From Elusimicrobia bacterium RIFOXYA2_FULL_39_19 (GTDB lineage Bacteria; Elusimicrobiota; Endomicrobiia; CG1-02-37-114; XYA2-FULL-39-19), in NCBI GenBank assembly GCA_001800285.1, contig MGVC01000071.1, positions 29,642 to 93,641 of the forward strand: a DNA stretch of 64,000 nt, in the 5' to 3' direction. Both the position numbers and the translations under genes were made by a program. Below the pieces are notes generated by a model. It was not told where the DNA came from and made no database searches. It saw nothing but the letters and a program-made list of their open reading frames with translations. Below are positions 45,016 through 55,069 of this stretch, piece by piece; the first letter of the stretch is position 1; every line of letters starts with the position of its first letter.

Positions 45016-45732
45016 ATGAGCGAAAAATACGGCCTGGACATCAAGTCTTTAGTCAGATTGCAGGAATTGGATGCAGAACTGGACAGATTGAACGAAGAAT
45101 GTGAGCTTGTACCCGCAGAGATAGAAGAGTTTAAAGACAAAATTACAGAATTAAAAAAGAATTTTGATGATAGAAAACTTCATATCAAGGAAATTCAGTC
45201 AAAACACAAAGGTTTTGAACTGGATATTGCTGCAAAAGACGATATTATTAAAAAGCATAAAAACGAATTAAATATGGTAAAAACAAATGAACAATATAAA
45301 GCCTTATTAAACCAGATAGCAAATGTAGAAGCGGAAAAAGGCAAAATAGAAGAAAGTATCTTAAAAGTAATGGAAGAAGTTGAATCATTCAACCGCGGTA
45401 TAAAAGATGAAGAAAACGTCCTAAAAGATCAGGAAGAAAAGATTAATCAGGAAATAAAAGTATATGAACAGAAAGTAACTGATTTCAAAGGCCAGTTAGT
45501 AGCCCTGGAAGAGGAAAGAAAACAGTTGGAAAGTTCTGTAACACCAAACGCTCTAAAGAAGTATGAATATATCAGGAAGAAATGCAAAGACGGCATAGCT
45601 ATAACGATAATTGAAAACAACAACTGCGGTAACTGCCACATGCAGCTTCCCGCACAGGTAATAAACGAAGTTTCAAAAAATGATGTTTTAGTGTTCTGTG
45701 AAAATTGCTCAAAGATCCTTTACATACCTTAA
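45016..45732 (+). CDS. Coiled-coil protein with C-terminal C4 zinc ribbon (zf-RING_7 type)
   Basis: Long coiled coil then CGNCHMQLPAQVINEVSKNDVLVFCENCSKILYIP. Confidence 0.85.
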   Translation: MSEKYGLDIKSLVRLQELDAELDRLNEECELVPAEIEEFKDKITELKKNFDDRKLHIKEIQSKHKGFELDIAAKDDIIKKHKNELNMVKTNEQYKALLNQIANVEAEKGKIEESILKVMEEVESFNRGIKDEENVLKDQEEKINQEIKVYEQKVTDFKGQLVALEEERKQLESSVTPNALKKYEYIRKKCKDGIAITIIENNNCGNCHMQLPAQVINEVSKNDVLVFCENCSKILYIP

Positions 45733-45738
45733 CAAAAA

Positions 45739-46112
45739 TGGGATGGACTAAAGGTCGCCTCATATTCATTATGGGGAGGAAAGTCCGAGCTCTCTCTTAA
45801 TGAGCAATCATTAAGAAAAATGATAGTGGGTAATGCCCATCTGCCTTAAAAGGCAAGAGGTGCGAACAGAGACGTTTTGGCTTGAAAGAGCCAGAAGTTC
45901 CTTCAGTGAAAGAAGGAATCAGTTGCTTTATAAGATAGCTTAACGGTTATCAAAGAGGCAGGTGAAACGGCTAAATCCTTATCTGTGAGCAAGTCCGAAA
46001 ATGGTTGAATAAACCGTTAAAATGGACGCATAAATCCGGCGGTAACGCAGGATTCAGAGAAATGACCTTTGCTCCTAACGGAGTTACAGAACTCGGCTTA
46101 TAGTTCATCCCA
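45739..46112 (+). ncRNA. rnpB: RNase P RNA (bacterial class A type)
   Basis: P1 pairing TGGGATGGACTA / TAGTTCATCCCA; conserved GAGGAAAGTCCGAGCTC and ACAGAACTCGGCTTATAG. Confidence 0.95.
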
Positions 46113-46200
46113 GAAAAACAAACCGGCAGTCCTCATTCCAAAGCTTCAGTCCATTATAAAATCAGTGAAATGTACGCTTCAAGAATTATTAAAATAATTC

Positions 46201-46229
46201 TTGACACGCCTACTATTATATATTATAAT
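46201..46229 (+). promoter_or_regulatory. Consensus sigma-70 promoter of the mraZ/dcw cluster
   Basis: TTGACA (46201-46206), 17 nt, TATAAT (46224-46229). Confidence 0.85.
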
Positions 46230-46231
46230 AG

Positions 46232-46266
46232 TGGTGCAGAGTGGTTAATAGTGGATATATATGGGG
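46232..46266 (+). promoter_or_regulatory. Putative MraZ operator: four TGG direct repeats with exact 10-bp period
   Basis: TGGTGcagagTGGTTaatagTGGATatataTGGGG, starts at 46232, 46242, 46252, 46262. Confidence 0.7.
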
Positions 46267-46270
46267 GACT

Positions 46271-46696
46271 ATGATTTTTACTGGACAATACAGGTATGGC
46301 ATAGATGACAAAAATAGATTGTTTATTCCTGCAAAGTTAAGAAAAGGAATAAACAATTTTTTTATTACTATAGGACTTGATGATTGTTTGTACGTATATC
46401 CGGAGGAATCCTGGAAAAAACTGATCGAAAAGTTCGATGAGCTTTCTTTAAAAAATAAAGCTGAAGAACGGGCCTTTAAAAGGGCTTTTTTATCTATGGC
46501 TGCTGAAATAATAGTAGACGGGATGGGCAGGATACTTGTACCTCAAGATTTAAAACAGCAGGTTGGCATAAGTAAAAAAATAGTGATAGTTGGTGTATGG
46601 GACCGGCTGGAAATCTGGCCCGAAGAAAAATGGAATACTTACTATACAAAGGCAAAAACAGTATTTAAAAAATTGACTCCAGAATTAGAGTTCTAA
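46271..46696 (+). CDS. mraZ: Transcriptional regulator MraZ
   Basis: FTGQYRYGIDDKNRLFIPAKLRKGI; second half MGRILVPQDLKQQVGISKKIVIVGVWDRLEIW. ATG 46271 preferred over 46241. Confidence 0.94.
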   Translation: MIFTGQYRYGIDDKNRLFIPAKLRKGINNFFITIGLDDCLYVYPEESWKKLIEKFDELSLKNKAEERAFKRAFLSMAAEIIVDGMGRILVPQDLKQQVGISKKIVIVGVWDRLEIWPEEKWNTYYTKAKTVFKKLTPELEF

Positions 46697-46701
46697 TAAA
46701 G

Positions 46702-47586
46702 ATGGAAATTACAAAGCATAAAAGTGTTCTTTTAAAAGAAACCATTGAATTTCTGAACATAAGAAATAACGGGATATACATAGATGCAACCGTAGGTATG
46801 GGGGGGCATTCAATTGAAATTTTAAGCAGGCTTGACACGGGTTTATTGTTAGGTATAGATCAGGACAGTGAAGCTTTAGAAATAGCAGAAGATAAATTAA
46901 AGCAGACAAGTAAAAAATACATATTAGTAAAAAGTAATTTCAGTCAATTAGCAGAAGTTTTAAAACAGCACAGTATTAATAAGGTTGATGGCGTTCTTTT
47001 TGACCTGGGTGTCTCAAGCTTTCAGCTTCAAAAAAAGGAGCGGGGATTCAGCTTTAATTTAAACGGAGCCCTTGATATGAGAATGGACTCATCCACAGCC
47101 TTGACTGCCTACGAGATTGTTAATACTTATCCACAGCAGAAGCTGCAGGAAATATTCAGCGATTATGGCCAGGAAAGATGGTCAAAAAGAATTGCTGAAA
47201 AAATCAACTATTTAAGATCAAACAAAACTTTTGAAACCACCCTTGATTTGGCGGATGCTGTTAAAGGCGCTATCCCGAAAAGCTGCTGGCCTGATAAAAT
47301 TCATCCTGCAACAAAAGTTTTCCAGGCTATAAGAATAGCAGTAAACGATGAAATGGGAAATTTAGAAAAATCTCTGAATTGTTTGTCTGATATATTAAAC
47401 AAAGATGCCCGGGTACTTGTAATATCCTTTCATTCACTGGAAGACAGGATAGTAAAAAAACATTTCAATGATAATAGTGATTTGTATAAAATAATTACAA
47501 AACAGCCCATAACAGCTACAGAAGAAGAATTAAACGAGAATCCAAGAGCAAGAAGCGCAAAATTGCGTGTTGCTGAGAGAAATTAA
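46702..47586 (+). CDS. rsmH: 16S rRNA (cytosine1402-N4)-methyltransferase
   Basis: HKSVLLKETIEFL; IDATVGMGGHS; FDLGVSSFQL; ISFHSLEDRIVK. Confidence 0.96.
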   Translation: MEITKHKSVLLKETIEFLNIRNNGIYIDATVGMGGHSIEILSRLDTGLLLGIDQDSEALEIAEDKLKQTSKKYILVKSNFSQLAEVLKQHSINKVDGVLFDLGVSSFQLQKKERGFSFNLNGALDMRMDSSTALTAYEIVNTYPQQKLQEIFSDYGQERWSKRIAEKINYLRSNKTFETTLDLADAVKGAIPKSCWPDKIHPATKVFQAIRIAVNDEMGNLEKSLNCLSDILNKDARVLVISFHSLEDRIVKKHFNDNSDLYKIITKQPITATEEELNENPRARSAKLRVAERN

Positions 47587-47601
47587 CGGGGAATTTGGAA
47601 A

Positions 47602-47865
47602 ATGAAAAAAGGTAAAACAAATTATTTGCTGGTAATCATGGTTGTTTTTACCGTAGCAATGATTTATGTATGGGAGCAGATACAGTCCGTAAGGCTGCAA
47701 TATATGATTGAAGAGATAAATGAACAGAAATCAAAAGAACTGGAAAATGCGGCAGATTTTCAGATTCTATGCATAAAAATGGAGTCTCCCGAAAGGCTCG
47801 ATAGGCTGGCCTCAGAAAGAAAGTTTTACGCACCTAAAAAAGAGAACGTAAGAATTGTAAATTAA
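47602..47865 (+). CDS. ftsL: FtsL-like small bitopic cell-division protein
   Basis: 87 aa, single TM then short coiled coil; syntenic position between rsmH and ftsI. Confidence 0.7.
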   Translation: MKKGKTNYLLVIMVVFTVAMIYVWEQIQSVRLQYMIEEINEQKSKELENAADFQILCIKMESPERLDRLASERKFYAPKKENVRIVN

Positions 47866-47869
47866 CAAA

Positions 47870-49573
47870 ATGAAAAGTACAAACAACAGAATTCTGGCAA
47901 CTTCAATATTTCTACTGTTTATGTTTTCTCTGATAGTAGTCAGGTTGTTATTTTTGCAGGTATGGAATTATCAGAAATTGCAGAATCTTGTCAATGCGCA
48001 GGTAGTACAAACGAAAGTGCAGAACTCAATAAGGGGTACGATTTATGATAGAAACCAACACGTTCTTGCGATGAACGTTAAGTCTTATTCAATTTCAGCA
48101 AATTCGAATTTAATAGAAGACAAAAAGGAGTTTTCAGATAAGTTGTCAAAATGTTCCGGATTAAACTCAGCTGAAATCTATAAACAGATATCCAGAAAAA
48201 GCGGCTTTTCTTGGATAAAAAGACAATATCAGTCCGATAAATATGATGACCTGGAAAATCTTAAGATGAAAGGCCTTAATATTCAGAAAACAGTCAACAG
48301 GTATTATCCGTGCAAAGATCTTACAGCACAACTGGTAGGTGTGGTAGGTATAGATGGACAGGGGCTCTCCGGTATTGAGCTTTATTATGACAGCCTGGTA
48401 AAGCGTGAAAAAGTAGTAGAAGTATTTAACAGGGATGGAATGAGAAATGCTCTGAGAATGTCTTCTTTAAACGGCCTTAAATCACCTGATATTGTTCTTT
48501 TTATTGATAGTACGTTGCAATATATAGCAGGCAGAGAGCTTGAATCTGCAATGAAAAAAACCAGGGCAGAGAGCGGATTTATAATAATGCAAAACCCCAA
48601 AAATGGTGAAATACTGGCTGTAGCAAGCTATCCGAATTTTAATCCGAATACTGATAAGATTAAAACAGAAAACCTGGTAAATCCGGCAATACATAAAGTA
48701 TTTGAACCCGGGTCCACCTTTAAAATCGTTACTGCGGCAGCAGCCTTAACTGAACGAAAATATAAACCAGATGATATTATTTATTGTGAAAACGGAAGCT
48801 TCAAATACCAGGATATTGAAGTAAATGATCATGAAAAATACGGTTATTTATCTATGGACGGATTAATGGCGTACTCTTCAAATATCGGATTTGCAAAAGT
48901 AGGCATGGCCTTAGGAAGGGAAAAAATCTATTACTGGATGAAACAGTTTGGATTCGGCAATTATACGGGAAGTAATTTTCCCGGAGAACAGATGGGTATT
49001 GTTTTTAATCCTTTTAGTTCAAAATGGTCCTCTGTATCAGGACTTACTATATCGTTCGGACAGGGGATCTGCGTAACAGGATTACAGATGATAAATGCCT
49101 ATTCGGCTATAGCGAATGGCGGTAAACTTTATGAACCTCAGATTGTAAAATCAGTAATAGATGATAATGATAATATGGTTTTTGACAGCGAACCGAGATT
49201 GATAAGAGAGGTAATTTCTACGGATGTATCCGAAAAGCTTAAAAAAATGCTTAATGATGTAGTTGAAATTGGTACTGGCCAGCTGGCAAATGTGGAGGGT
49301 TATTCAGTTTGCGGGAAAACAGGCACGGCCCAGAAAATTGACCCCAAAACTAAACACTATTCTACATCAAAATATATAGCATCATTCTGCGGATTTCTTC
49401 CTATGGAAGACCCGCAAATAACTATTCTGGTAGTGCTGGATGAGCCTAAAACAAGTTACTGGGCCAGTGACGTTGCCTGCCCGGTATTTTCAAGAATAGC
49501 CAAGGAATCAATGAATTATCTGAATATTCCCAAAAAAGAGAAAAAATATGACATTACTAAGTTATCTTACTGA
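47870..49573 (+). CDS. ftsI: Peptidoglycan D,D-transpeptidase FtsI (class B PBP)
   Basis: RGTIYDRN; EPGSTFKI (SxxK); YSSNIG (SxN); CGKTGTAQK (KTG). Confidence 0.94.
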   Translation: MKSTNNRILATSIFLLFMFSLIVVRLLFLQVWNYQKLQNLVNAQVVQTKVQNSIRGTIYDRNQHVLAMNVKSYSISANSNLIEDKKEFSDKLSKCSGLNSAEIYKQISRKSGFSWIKRQYQSDKYDDLENLKMKGLNIQKTVNRYYPCKDLTAQLVGVVGIDGQGLSGIELYYDSLVKREKVVEVFNRDGMRNALRMSSLNGLKSPDIVLFIDSTLQYIAGRELESAMKKTRAESGFIIMQNPKNGEILAVASYPNFNPNTDKIKTENLVNPAIHKVFEPGSTFKIVTAAAALTERKYKPDDIIYCENGSFKYQDIEVNDHEKYGYLSMDGLMAYSSNIGFAKVGMALGREKIYYWMKQFGFGNYTGSNFPGEQMGIVFNPFSSKWSSVSGLTISFGQGICVTGLQMINAYSAIANGGKLYEPQIVKSVIDDNDNMVFDSEPRLIREVISTDVSEKLKKMLNDVVEIGTGQLANVEGYSVCGKTGTAQKIDPKTKHYSTSKYIASFCGFLPMEDPQITILVVLDEPKTSYWASDVACPVFSRIAKESMNYLNIPKKEKKYDITKLSY

Positions 49574-51020
49574 TAATTCCGGTTATGAAATCAGCGGAAA
49601 TACGGATATTGAGATAACAGGTATTAATTACAATTCAAGAAAAATAGAAAAAGGAAATATATTTGTCTGCCTGCACGGCCAGCATACTGACGGCCACCGG
49701 TTTGTAAAAGACGCGCTGTTAAAAGGTGCAGCAGCAATAATTACTGACAAAATAATTGATGATATTCCCGGGTTGACTCAAATTATAGTAGCAGATCCGC
49801 TAAAGGCTTTATCGGAAGTATCTGCCAGGTTTTTCGGGTACCCTTCAAAAAAACTGACAGTTATCGGGGTTACGGGGACAAACGGGAAAACAAGTATAAC
49901 TTATTTACTGGAATCCATCTTAGCTGTCTCGGGAAAAAAAACTGCCGTTTTTGGAACTATAAATTACAGGTTTAATAACGAAATTATATCTCCGGAAAAT
50001 ACCACTCCTTTTTCTTCTGACTTGCAGTACTTACTGCATAAAGCCGTAACACAGAAGTTTCAAGCGGTGGCCATTGAGGTGTCTTCTCATGCACTTGTGC
50101 TTAACAGAGTTGATGATGTAGAGTTTGATGCAGGTATTTTTACTAATCTTACCAGAGACCATCTTGACTATCACAAAACATTTGATGAATATTTTCAGGC
50201 AAAACTAAGATTGTTTAAAATGCTTGACGCAGGCGGTGTAAAACAAACCCCTAAAATTGCAGTTATTAATATTGATGATGAGTGGGGTAACAAAATATCC
50301 GGGCTTATTAAATGCAAAACAATTAAATATGGTTTTGATTCATCACTTGCAGACATATATCCTCAGGATATAAATGCCAGCGCTTCAGGAACTGTCTTTA
50401 ATCTTGTTTATAATGACAAAAAAGAAAAAATCAGGACCCCGCTTATCGGCAAACACAATATTTACAATATTTTGGCTGCAGCGGGCTATGCACTGGGTAC
50501 CGGAATGGATATAAAAAAGGTCAGGGACGGCATTGAAAAAGTAAGCCTTATACCCGGAAGGCTGGAAAAAGTAGATAAGAAACAGCCCTTTACGGTCCTG
50601 ATTGATTATGCGCATACGGATGATGCTTTAAAGAATGTTCTTTCAACAATAAAAGAAATAGCAAAAAAACGCGTTATTACAGTTTTTGGCTGCGGCGGTG
50701 ACAGAGACAGAACCAAAAGGCCTGTGATGGGAGAAATAGCGGTAAAAATGAGTGATTATGTAATCCTTACCAGCGATAATCCAAGAACTGAAGACCCGAA
50801 AAAAATCATCTGTGATATAGAAATAGGCATTAAAAGAGCAGGGAAAGACAATTACATGGTAAAAGTTGACAGACGTGAAGCTCTGAAAACGGCAGTTGAA
50901 ATGGCTAATAAAGATGATATAATACTTGTAGCCGGTAAAGGCCATGAAACTTATCAAATAATTGGAAACAATAAAATTCATTTTAGCGACAGAGAAGTAG
51001 TAGAGGAGTTGTTGGTATAA
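49548..51020 (+). CDS. murE: UDP-N-acetylmuramoyl-tripeptide synthetase MurE
   Basis: VIGVTGTNGKTSITYLLESIL; FGCGGDRDRTKRPVMG; TSDNPRTEDP. Confidence 0.95.
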   Translation: MTLLSYLTDNSGYEISGNTDIEITGINYNSRKIEKGNIFVCLHGQHTDGHRFVKDALLKGAAAIITDKIIDDIPGLTQIIVADPLKALSEVSARFFGYPSKKLTVIGVTGTNGKTSITYLLESILAVSGKKTAVFGTINYRFNNEIISPENTTPFSSDLQYLLHKAVTQKFQAVAIEVSSHALVLNRVDDVEFDAGIFTNLTRDHLDYHKTFDEYFQAKLRLFKMLDAGGVKQTPKIAVINIDDEWGNKISGLIKCKTIKYGFDSSLADIYPQDINASASGTVFNLVYNDKKEKIRTPLIGKHNIYNILAAAGYALGTGMDIKKVRDGIEKVSLIPGRLEKVDKKQPFTVLIDYAHTDDALKNVLSTIKEIAKKRVITVFGCGGDRDRTKRPVMGEIAVKMSDYVILTSDNPRTEDPKKIICDIEIGIKRAGKDNYMVKVDRREALKTAVEMANKDDIILVAGKGHETYQIIGNNKIHFSDREVVEELLV

Positions 51021-51059
51021 AGTTGGTCTAATAAAAAAATAAAAGCACTAAAAACAGAA

Positions 51060-52427
51060 ATGGAAAAAGTCAATCTAAGGGAACTGACACAAGCCACCCA
51101 GGGTAAATTATATTTAGGCAATCCTTCTTTAGAAATTACAAGCATATCCACTGATACGAGAAACATAAAACAGGGGGATATGTTTTTTGCTTTAAAAGGG
51201 GTGAATTTTGACGGGCATAAGTTTGTTGATTATGCCATAAAACAGGGTGCCTCGGGAGTAGTGATTTCAGAAATTGACTCGGAAATAGATAAATGTATTC
51301 CAAACACTTCATCAATTATTGTTGTTAAAGACACATTGAAAGCCCTTGGTGATTTTGCCGGATATTACAGAAAGAAAATTGCGCCCCTCGTGGTTGCTGT
51401 TACCGGTTCAAGCGGAAAAACAACAACCAAAGAGATGATTTATCATATTCTAAAAGTAAAAGGTAATGTGCATGCTACTAAAAAAAATTACAACAATCTT
51501 ATAGGCGTACCGCTTACTCTTCTGGAGCTTACAAAAGAACATAAATATAGTGTTTTAGAGCTGGGTATTTCTTTAAAAGGAGAAATGGACCGGCTTATAG
51601 AAATCACCCGTCCCGATGTAGGGATTATAACCAACATCGGCAAAACACATCTGGAATATTTAGGTGACACATTAGGTGTTTTTAACGAAAAAAGCAAACT
51701 TCTGCGTTTACTCGAAAAAGATAAAGTTTCAATATTGAATTTTGATGACCCGTATCTTAATGGACTCAAGGATAACCTGCGGTCTGAAATTCTTACTTTC
51801 GGGTTAAGTACAAACGCAGATATATATGCTTCCGATGTAAAGTCTTTGAATGAAAAAATGAGTTTTAACATGCACTTAATGGGAAAACGTATCAGTATGG
51901 TAATTCCTGTCCCGGGCCTGTTTAACGTTTATAATGCCCTGGCAGCCGTTTGTGCCTGTCATTGCCTGGGTATTGATATTGAAGTGATAAAAAAAGCCCT
52001 GGAACAGTTTTCTCCTATGAAAATGCGTATGGAAAGGATAATGCATTCCAGCGGCGCTATTTTAATTAATGACGCTTATAATGCCAATCCGGAATCTATG
52101 AAACAGTCTATAACTTCATTTATGGAAGCATATCCTGAAAAAGAAAAGATAATAGTTATAGGAGATATGCTGGAACTGGGTGAACATACACAGCAGGAAC
52201 ATAAGGCTCTGGGAAAACTTGTTACAGAACTGCCTCTTTCGGGTATTTATCTTTACGGCAAATATATTAAAGCCATAAAGGAAGATAATCCGGCGGATTA
52301 TATTGAATATTTTACAGAACAGCCGGGTCTTGAAGAAAAATTAAAAAAACGGTTAAATGCAAATACTGCGGTTTTGTTTAAAGCTTCCCGGGGCATAGGA
52401 TTGGAAAAAATAGTCAATAATTTATAA
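51060..52427 (+). CDS. murF: UDP-N-acetylmuramoyl-tripeptide--D-alanyl-D-alanine ligase
   Basis: VAVTGSSGKTTTKEMIYHIL; KNYNNLIGVPLTLLEL; NDAYNANPESMKQSI. Confidence 0.95.
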   Translation: MEKVNLRELTQATQGKLYLGNPSLEITSISTDTRNIKQGDMFFALKGVNFDGHKFVDYAIKQGASGVVISEIDSEIDKCIPNTSSIIVVKDTLKALGDFAGYYRKKIAPLVVAVTGSSGKTTTKEMIYHILKVKGNVHATKKNYNNLIGVPLTLLELTKEHKYSVLELGISLKGEMDRLIEITRPDVGIITNIGKTHLEYLGDTLGVFNEKSKLLRLLEKDKVSILNFDDPYLNGLKDNLRSEILTFGLSTNADIYASDVKSLNEKMSFNMHLMGKRISMVIPVPGLFNVYNALAAVCACHCLGIDIEVIKKALEQFSPMKMRMERIMHSSGAILINDAYNANPESMKQSITSFMEAYPEKEKIIVIGDMLELGEHTQQEHKALGKLVTELPLSGIYLYGKYIKAIKEDNPADYIEYFTEQPGLEEKLKKRLNANTAVLFKASRGIGLEKIVNNL

Positions 52428-52440
52428 AATAATTCAGTAA

Positions 52441-52577
52441 TTGAAGCTCCGCGCCTTAACAGGCGTGGAATCAAATTTCATTAACAACGCAGGAACAAGC
52501 CCTACGCTGAAATACCCGAAGCGGACAAGAACTACTCAATCACGGCTTTACAATTGTGGATTCCGCGAAGGGTATTT
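52441..52577 (+). other. Structured intergenic element between murF and mraY (two hairpins)
   Basis: Hairpin 1 TCCGCGCC-ttaaca-GGCGTGGA (52448-52469). Hairpin 2 AAATACCC-GAA-GCGGA (52510-52525) pairing with TCCGC-GAA-GGGTATTT (52562-52577). Confidence 0.5.
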
Positions 52578-52603
52578 AAGACAAATATTAACCGAGGATA
52601 AAC

Positions 52604-53689
52604 ATGTTTTATCATTTGCTGTACCCGTTAAAAGTATTTTTTTCACCCCTAAACGTAATGGGTTATATTACATTCAGGTCCATTGCGGCTATTATTACAT
52701 CGCTTCTTATTTCATTATTGTTCGGGCCGAAAATGATTAACTACCTTAAAAACAGGCAGTTTGTGCAAAGTATCAGAACAGATGGGCCCCAGACCCACTT
52801 GAAGAAATCCGGCACTCCTACAATGGGAGGGCTGATTATTCTTGTGTCGCTTTTTGTTTCCACAATTCTCTGGGCCCGCTTGGACAACAGGTTTATAATC
52901 TGGATTCTTACGGGAACCATATGGTTGGGTCTGCTGGGGTACCTGGATGACCACATTAAGATAGTAAGAAAGAATTCAAAAGGCCTTGTTGCCAAATGGA
53001 AACTGGCAGGCCAGTTTATCTTTGCTTTGGCAGTGAGCGTTTATATTTATTTCTATCCTTCCAATCCGGCTTATGCAACCAGTGTGAATATTCCTTACTT
53101 AAAGGAAGTATTTCTTGAGTTAGGCATTTTATATATCCTTTTTTCAATGATAGTAATAGTCGGCGCATCTAATGCCGTTAATCTTACCGACGGGTTAGAC
53201 GGCCTAGCTATAGGCAGTATTATAATTTCCTGTTTCGGTTATGCCATTTTTGCTTATCTGGCAGGGCATGCTAAACTATCAACGTATTTAAGAATTATTC
53301 CTGTCAGCGGGTCAGGGGAAATTGCCATATTTTTAGCGGCCATGATAGGTGCAGGACTGGGCTTTCTGTGGTTTAACGGGTACCCCGCGGAAGTCTTTAT
53401 GGGTGACACAGGGTCTTTGTTTTTAGGCGGTACTTTGGGGCTGGTAGCTGTATTTATAAAACAGGAACTTATATTTTTAGTAATTTGCGGTATATTTTTT
53501 GCGGAAATATTATCTGTCATACTCCAGGTTTTTAGTTATAAACGATACAAAAAACGTATTTTTAAGATGGCTCCTCTGCATCATCATTTTGAATTATCCG
53601 GCTGGGCTGAAACCAAGGTTACCATAAGATTCTGGATAATTAGTATCATTTTAATGCTGGTAGCTTTAAGCTCGCTGAAATTGAGATAA
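52604..53689 (+). CDS. mraY: Phospho-N-acetylmuramoyl-pentapeptide-transferase
   Basis: GTPTMGGLIIL; NAVNLTDGLDGLAIG; FMGDTGSLFLGG; MAPLHHHFELSGW. Confidence 0.97.
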   Translation: MFYHLLYPLKVFFSPLNVMGYITFRSIAAIITSLLISLLFGPKMINYLKNRQFVQSIRTDGPQTHLKKSGTPTMGGLIILVSLFVSTILWARLDNRFIIWILTGTIWLGLLGYLDDHIKIVRKNSKGLVAKWKLAGQFIFALAVSVYIYFYPSNPAYATSVNIPYLKEVFLELGILYILFSMIVIVGASNAVNLTDGLDGLAIGSIIISCFGYAIFAYLAGHAKLSTYLRIIPVSGSGEIAIFLAAMIGAGLGFLWFNGYPAEVFMGDTGSLFLGGTLGLVAVFIKQELIFLVICGIFFAEILSVILQVFSYKRYKKRIFKMAPLHHHFELSGWAETKVTIRFWIISIILMLVALSSLKLR

Positions 53690-53723
53690 TCAGCCGGCAT
53701 CAGCGGATTTCTTGCCATAATAT

Positions 53724-55067
53724 ATGCTTCCATACAAAAAAATTACAGTTTTAGGCTTAGGTAAAACAGGTGTTTCTATTGCCAATTATTTTGCGCAAAA
53801 AGGGGCAGCTGTTTTTGTGTCCGATTCGGGCAAAACTGAAGTTGTAAAACCCAATATAAACAAACTCAATAAAAGTATTAAATATGAAACAGGTTCACAT
53901 ACAGACAAGGTACTTGATTGCGAACTGATAGTCAGGAGCCCCGGCATTGCCCATGACCTTCCGGTTTTAATAAAAGCAAGGAAAAAAGGTATTGAAGTGC
54001 TAAGTGAAATTGAAGTAGCTTCAAGATTAATAAGGCCTAAAGTGCTGATTGCAATAACCGGCACTAACGGTAAAACCACCACTACTACTCTGGTTGGCGA
54101 GATATTTAAAAATGCCGGGTTTAAAACAGTGGTTGCCGGCAATATTGGTACACCTTTGATAGATTTTGCAGATAAAATTGACTCAAAAACAGCGGTTGTG
54201 CTGGAAGTTTCCAGTTATCAGCTGGAAGACATTGAGCATTTTAAACCGGATATAAGCTGTATTTTAAATATAACTCCTGACCATCTGGAACATCACAAAA
54301 CGATGGCAAACTATATTAAGGCAAAGGCAAAGATATTCAGTAACCAGGACAAAAATGATTGCTGTATTTTGAATTATGACGATAAATACTGCAGAAAACT
54401 TAAAAATACATGTAAAGCTTCAGCCGTTTATTTCAGCTTAAAGAAAAAAACAAGCAACGGCATATATTGCGATAGAAAAACAAATACAGTTTACGTAAAT
54501 GCATTTTCTAAAAAAATATCATTTCCTGTAACATTGAAAATACCGGGAAGGCACAACATTGAAAACGCTTTAGCTGCGCTTGCCTGCGGATTAGGTGCCG
54601 GGCTAAAACCCGGAAACATAATCAAAACCCTGGAGTCGTTTGAAGGGGTGGAACATAGAATAGAATTTGTAAGAGACCTAAACGGTGTAAGATACATAAA
54701 TGATTCAAAATCAACCAACGTTGATTCCACTTATGTTGCCCTGGAATCATTTGAAAAAAACATTATTCTTATAATGGGCGGCAGGCATAAAGGCGCCCCT
54801 TATACGCCGCTGAAAAAACTTGTAAAAACAAAAGTTAAAAAACTGCTTCTTATAGGAGAAGCGATAAAAGCGATAAAAAAGGATTTATCAGGAACTGCGG
54901 ATATTATTGTATCCGGAGATATGGGCTCTGCCTTAAAGTATTCAAAGGCAAACGCGGTTAAGGGAGATGTGGTACTGCTGTCACCAGGGTGCGCGTCTTT
55001 TGACCAGTTTAAAAATTATGAGCACCGCGGAGAAGTTTTTAAACAACTGGTAAATAAACTGAAATAA
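53724..55067 (+). CDS. murD: UDP-N-acetylmuramoylalanine--D-glutamate ligase
   Basis: VLGLGKTGVSIANYF; IAITGTNGKTTTTTLVGEI; NDSKSTNVDST. Confidence 0.96.
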   Translation: MLPYKKITVLGLGKTGVSIANYFAQKGAAVFVSDSGKTEVVKPNINKLNKSIKYETGSHTDKVLDCELIVRSPGIAHDLPVLIKARKKGIEVLSEIEVASRLIRPKVLIAITGTNGKTTTTTLVGEIFKNAGFKTVVAGNIGTPLIDFADKIDSKTAVVLEVSSYQLEDIEHFKPDISCILNITPDHLEHHKTMANYIKAKAKIFSNQDKNDCCILNYDDKYCRKLKNTCKASAVYFSLKKKTSNGIYCDRKTNTVYVNAFSKKISFPVTLKIPGRHNIENALAALACGLGAGLKPGNIIKTLESFEGVEHRIEFVRDLNGVRYINDSKSTNVDSTYVALESFEKNIILIMGGRHKGAPYTPLKKLVKTKVKKLLLIGEAIKAIKKDLSGTADIIVSGDMGSALKYSKANAVKGDVVLLSPGCASFDQFKNYEHRGEVFKQLVNKLK

Positions 55068-55069
55068 TT

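Noticed and set aside
52441-52740. 99-aa plus-strand ORF upstream of and overlapping mraY
   Set aside because: Runs through the structured gap and out of frame into mraY; no family resemblance and no good RBS.
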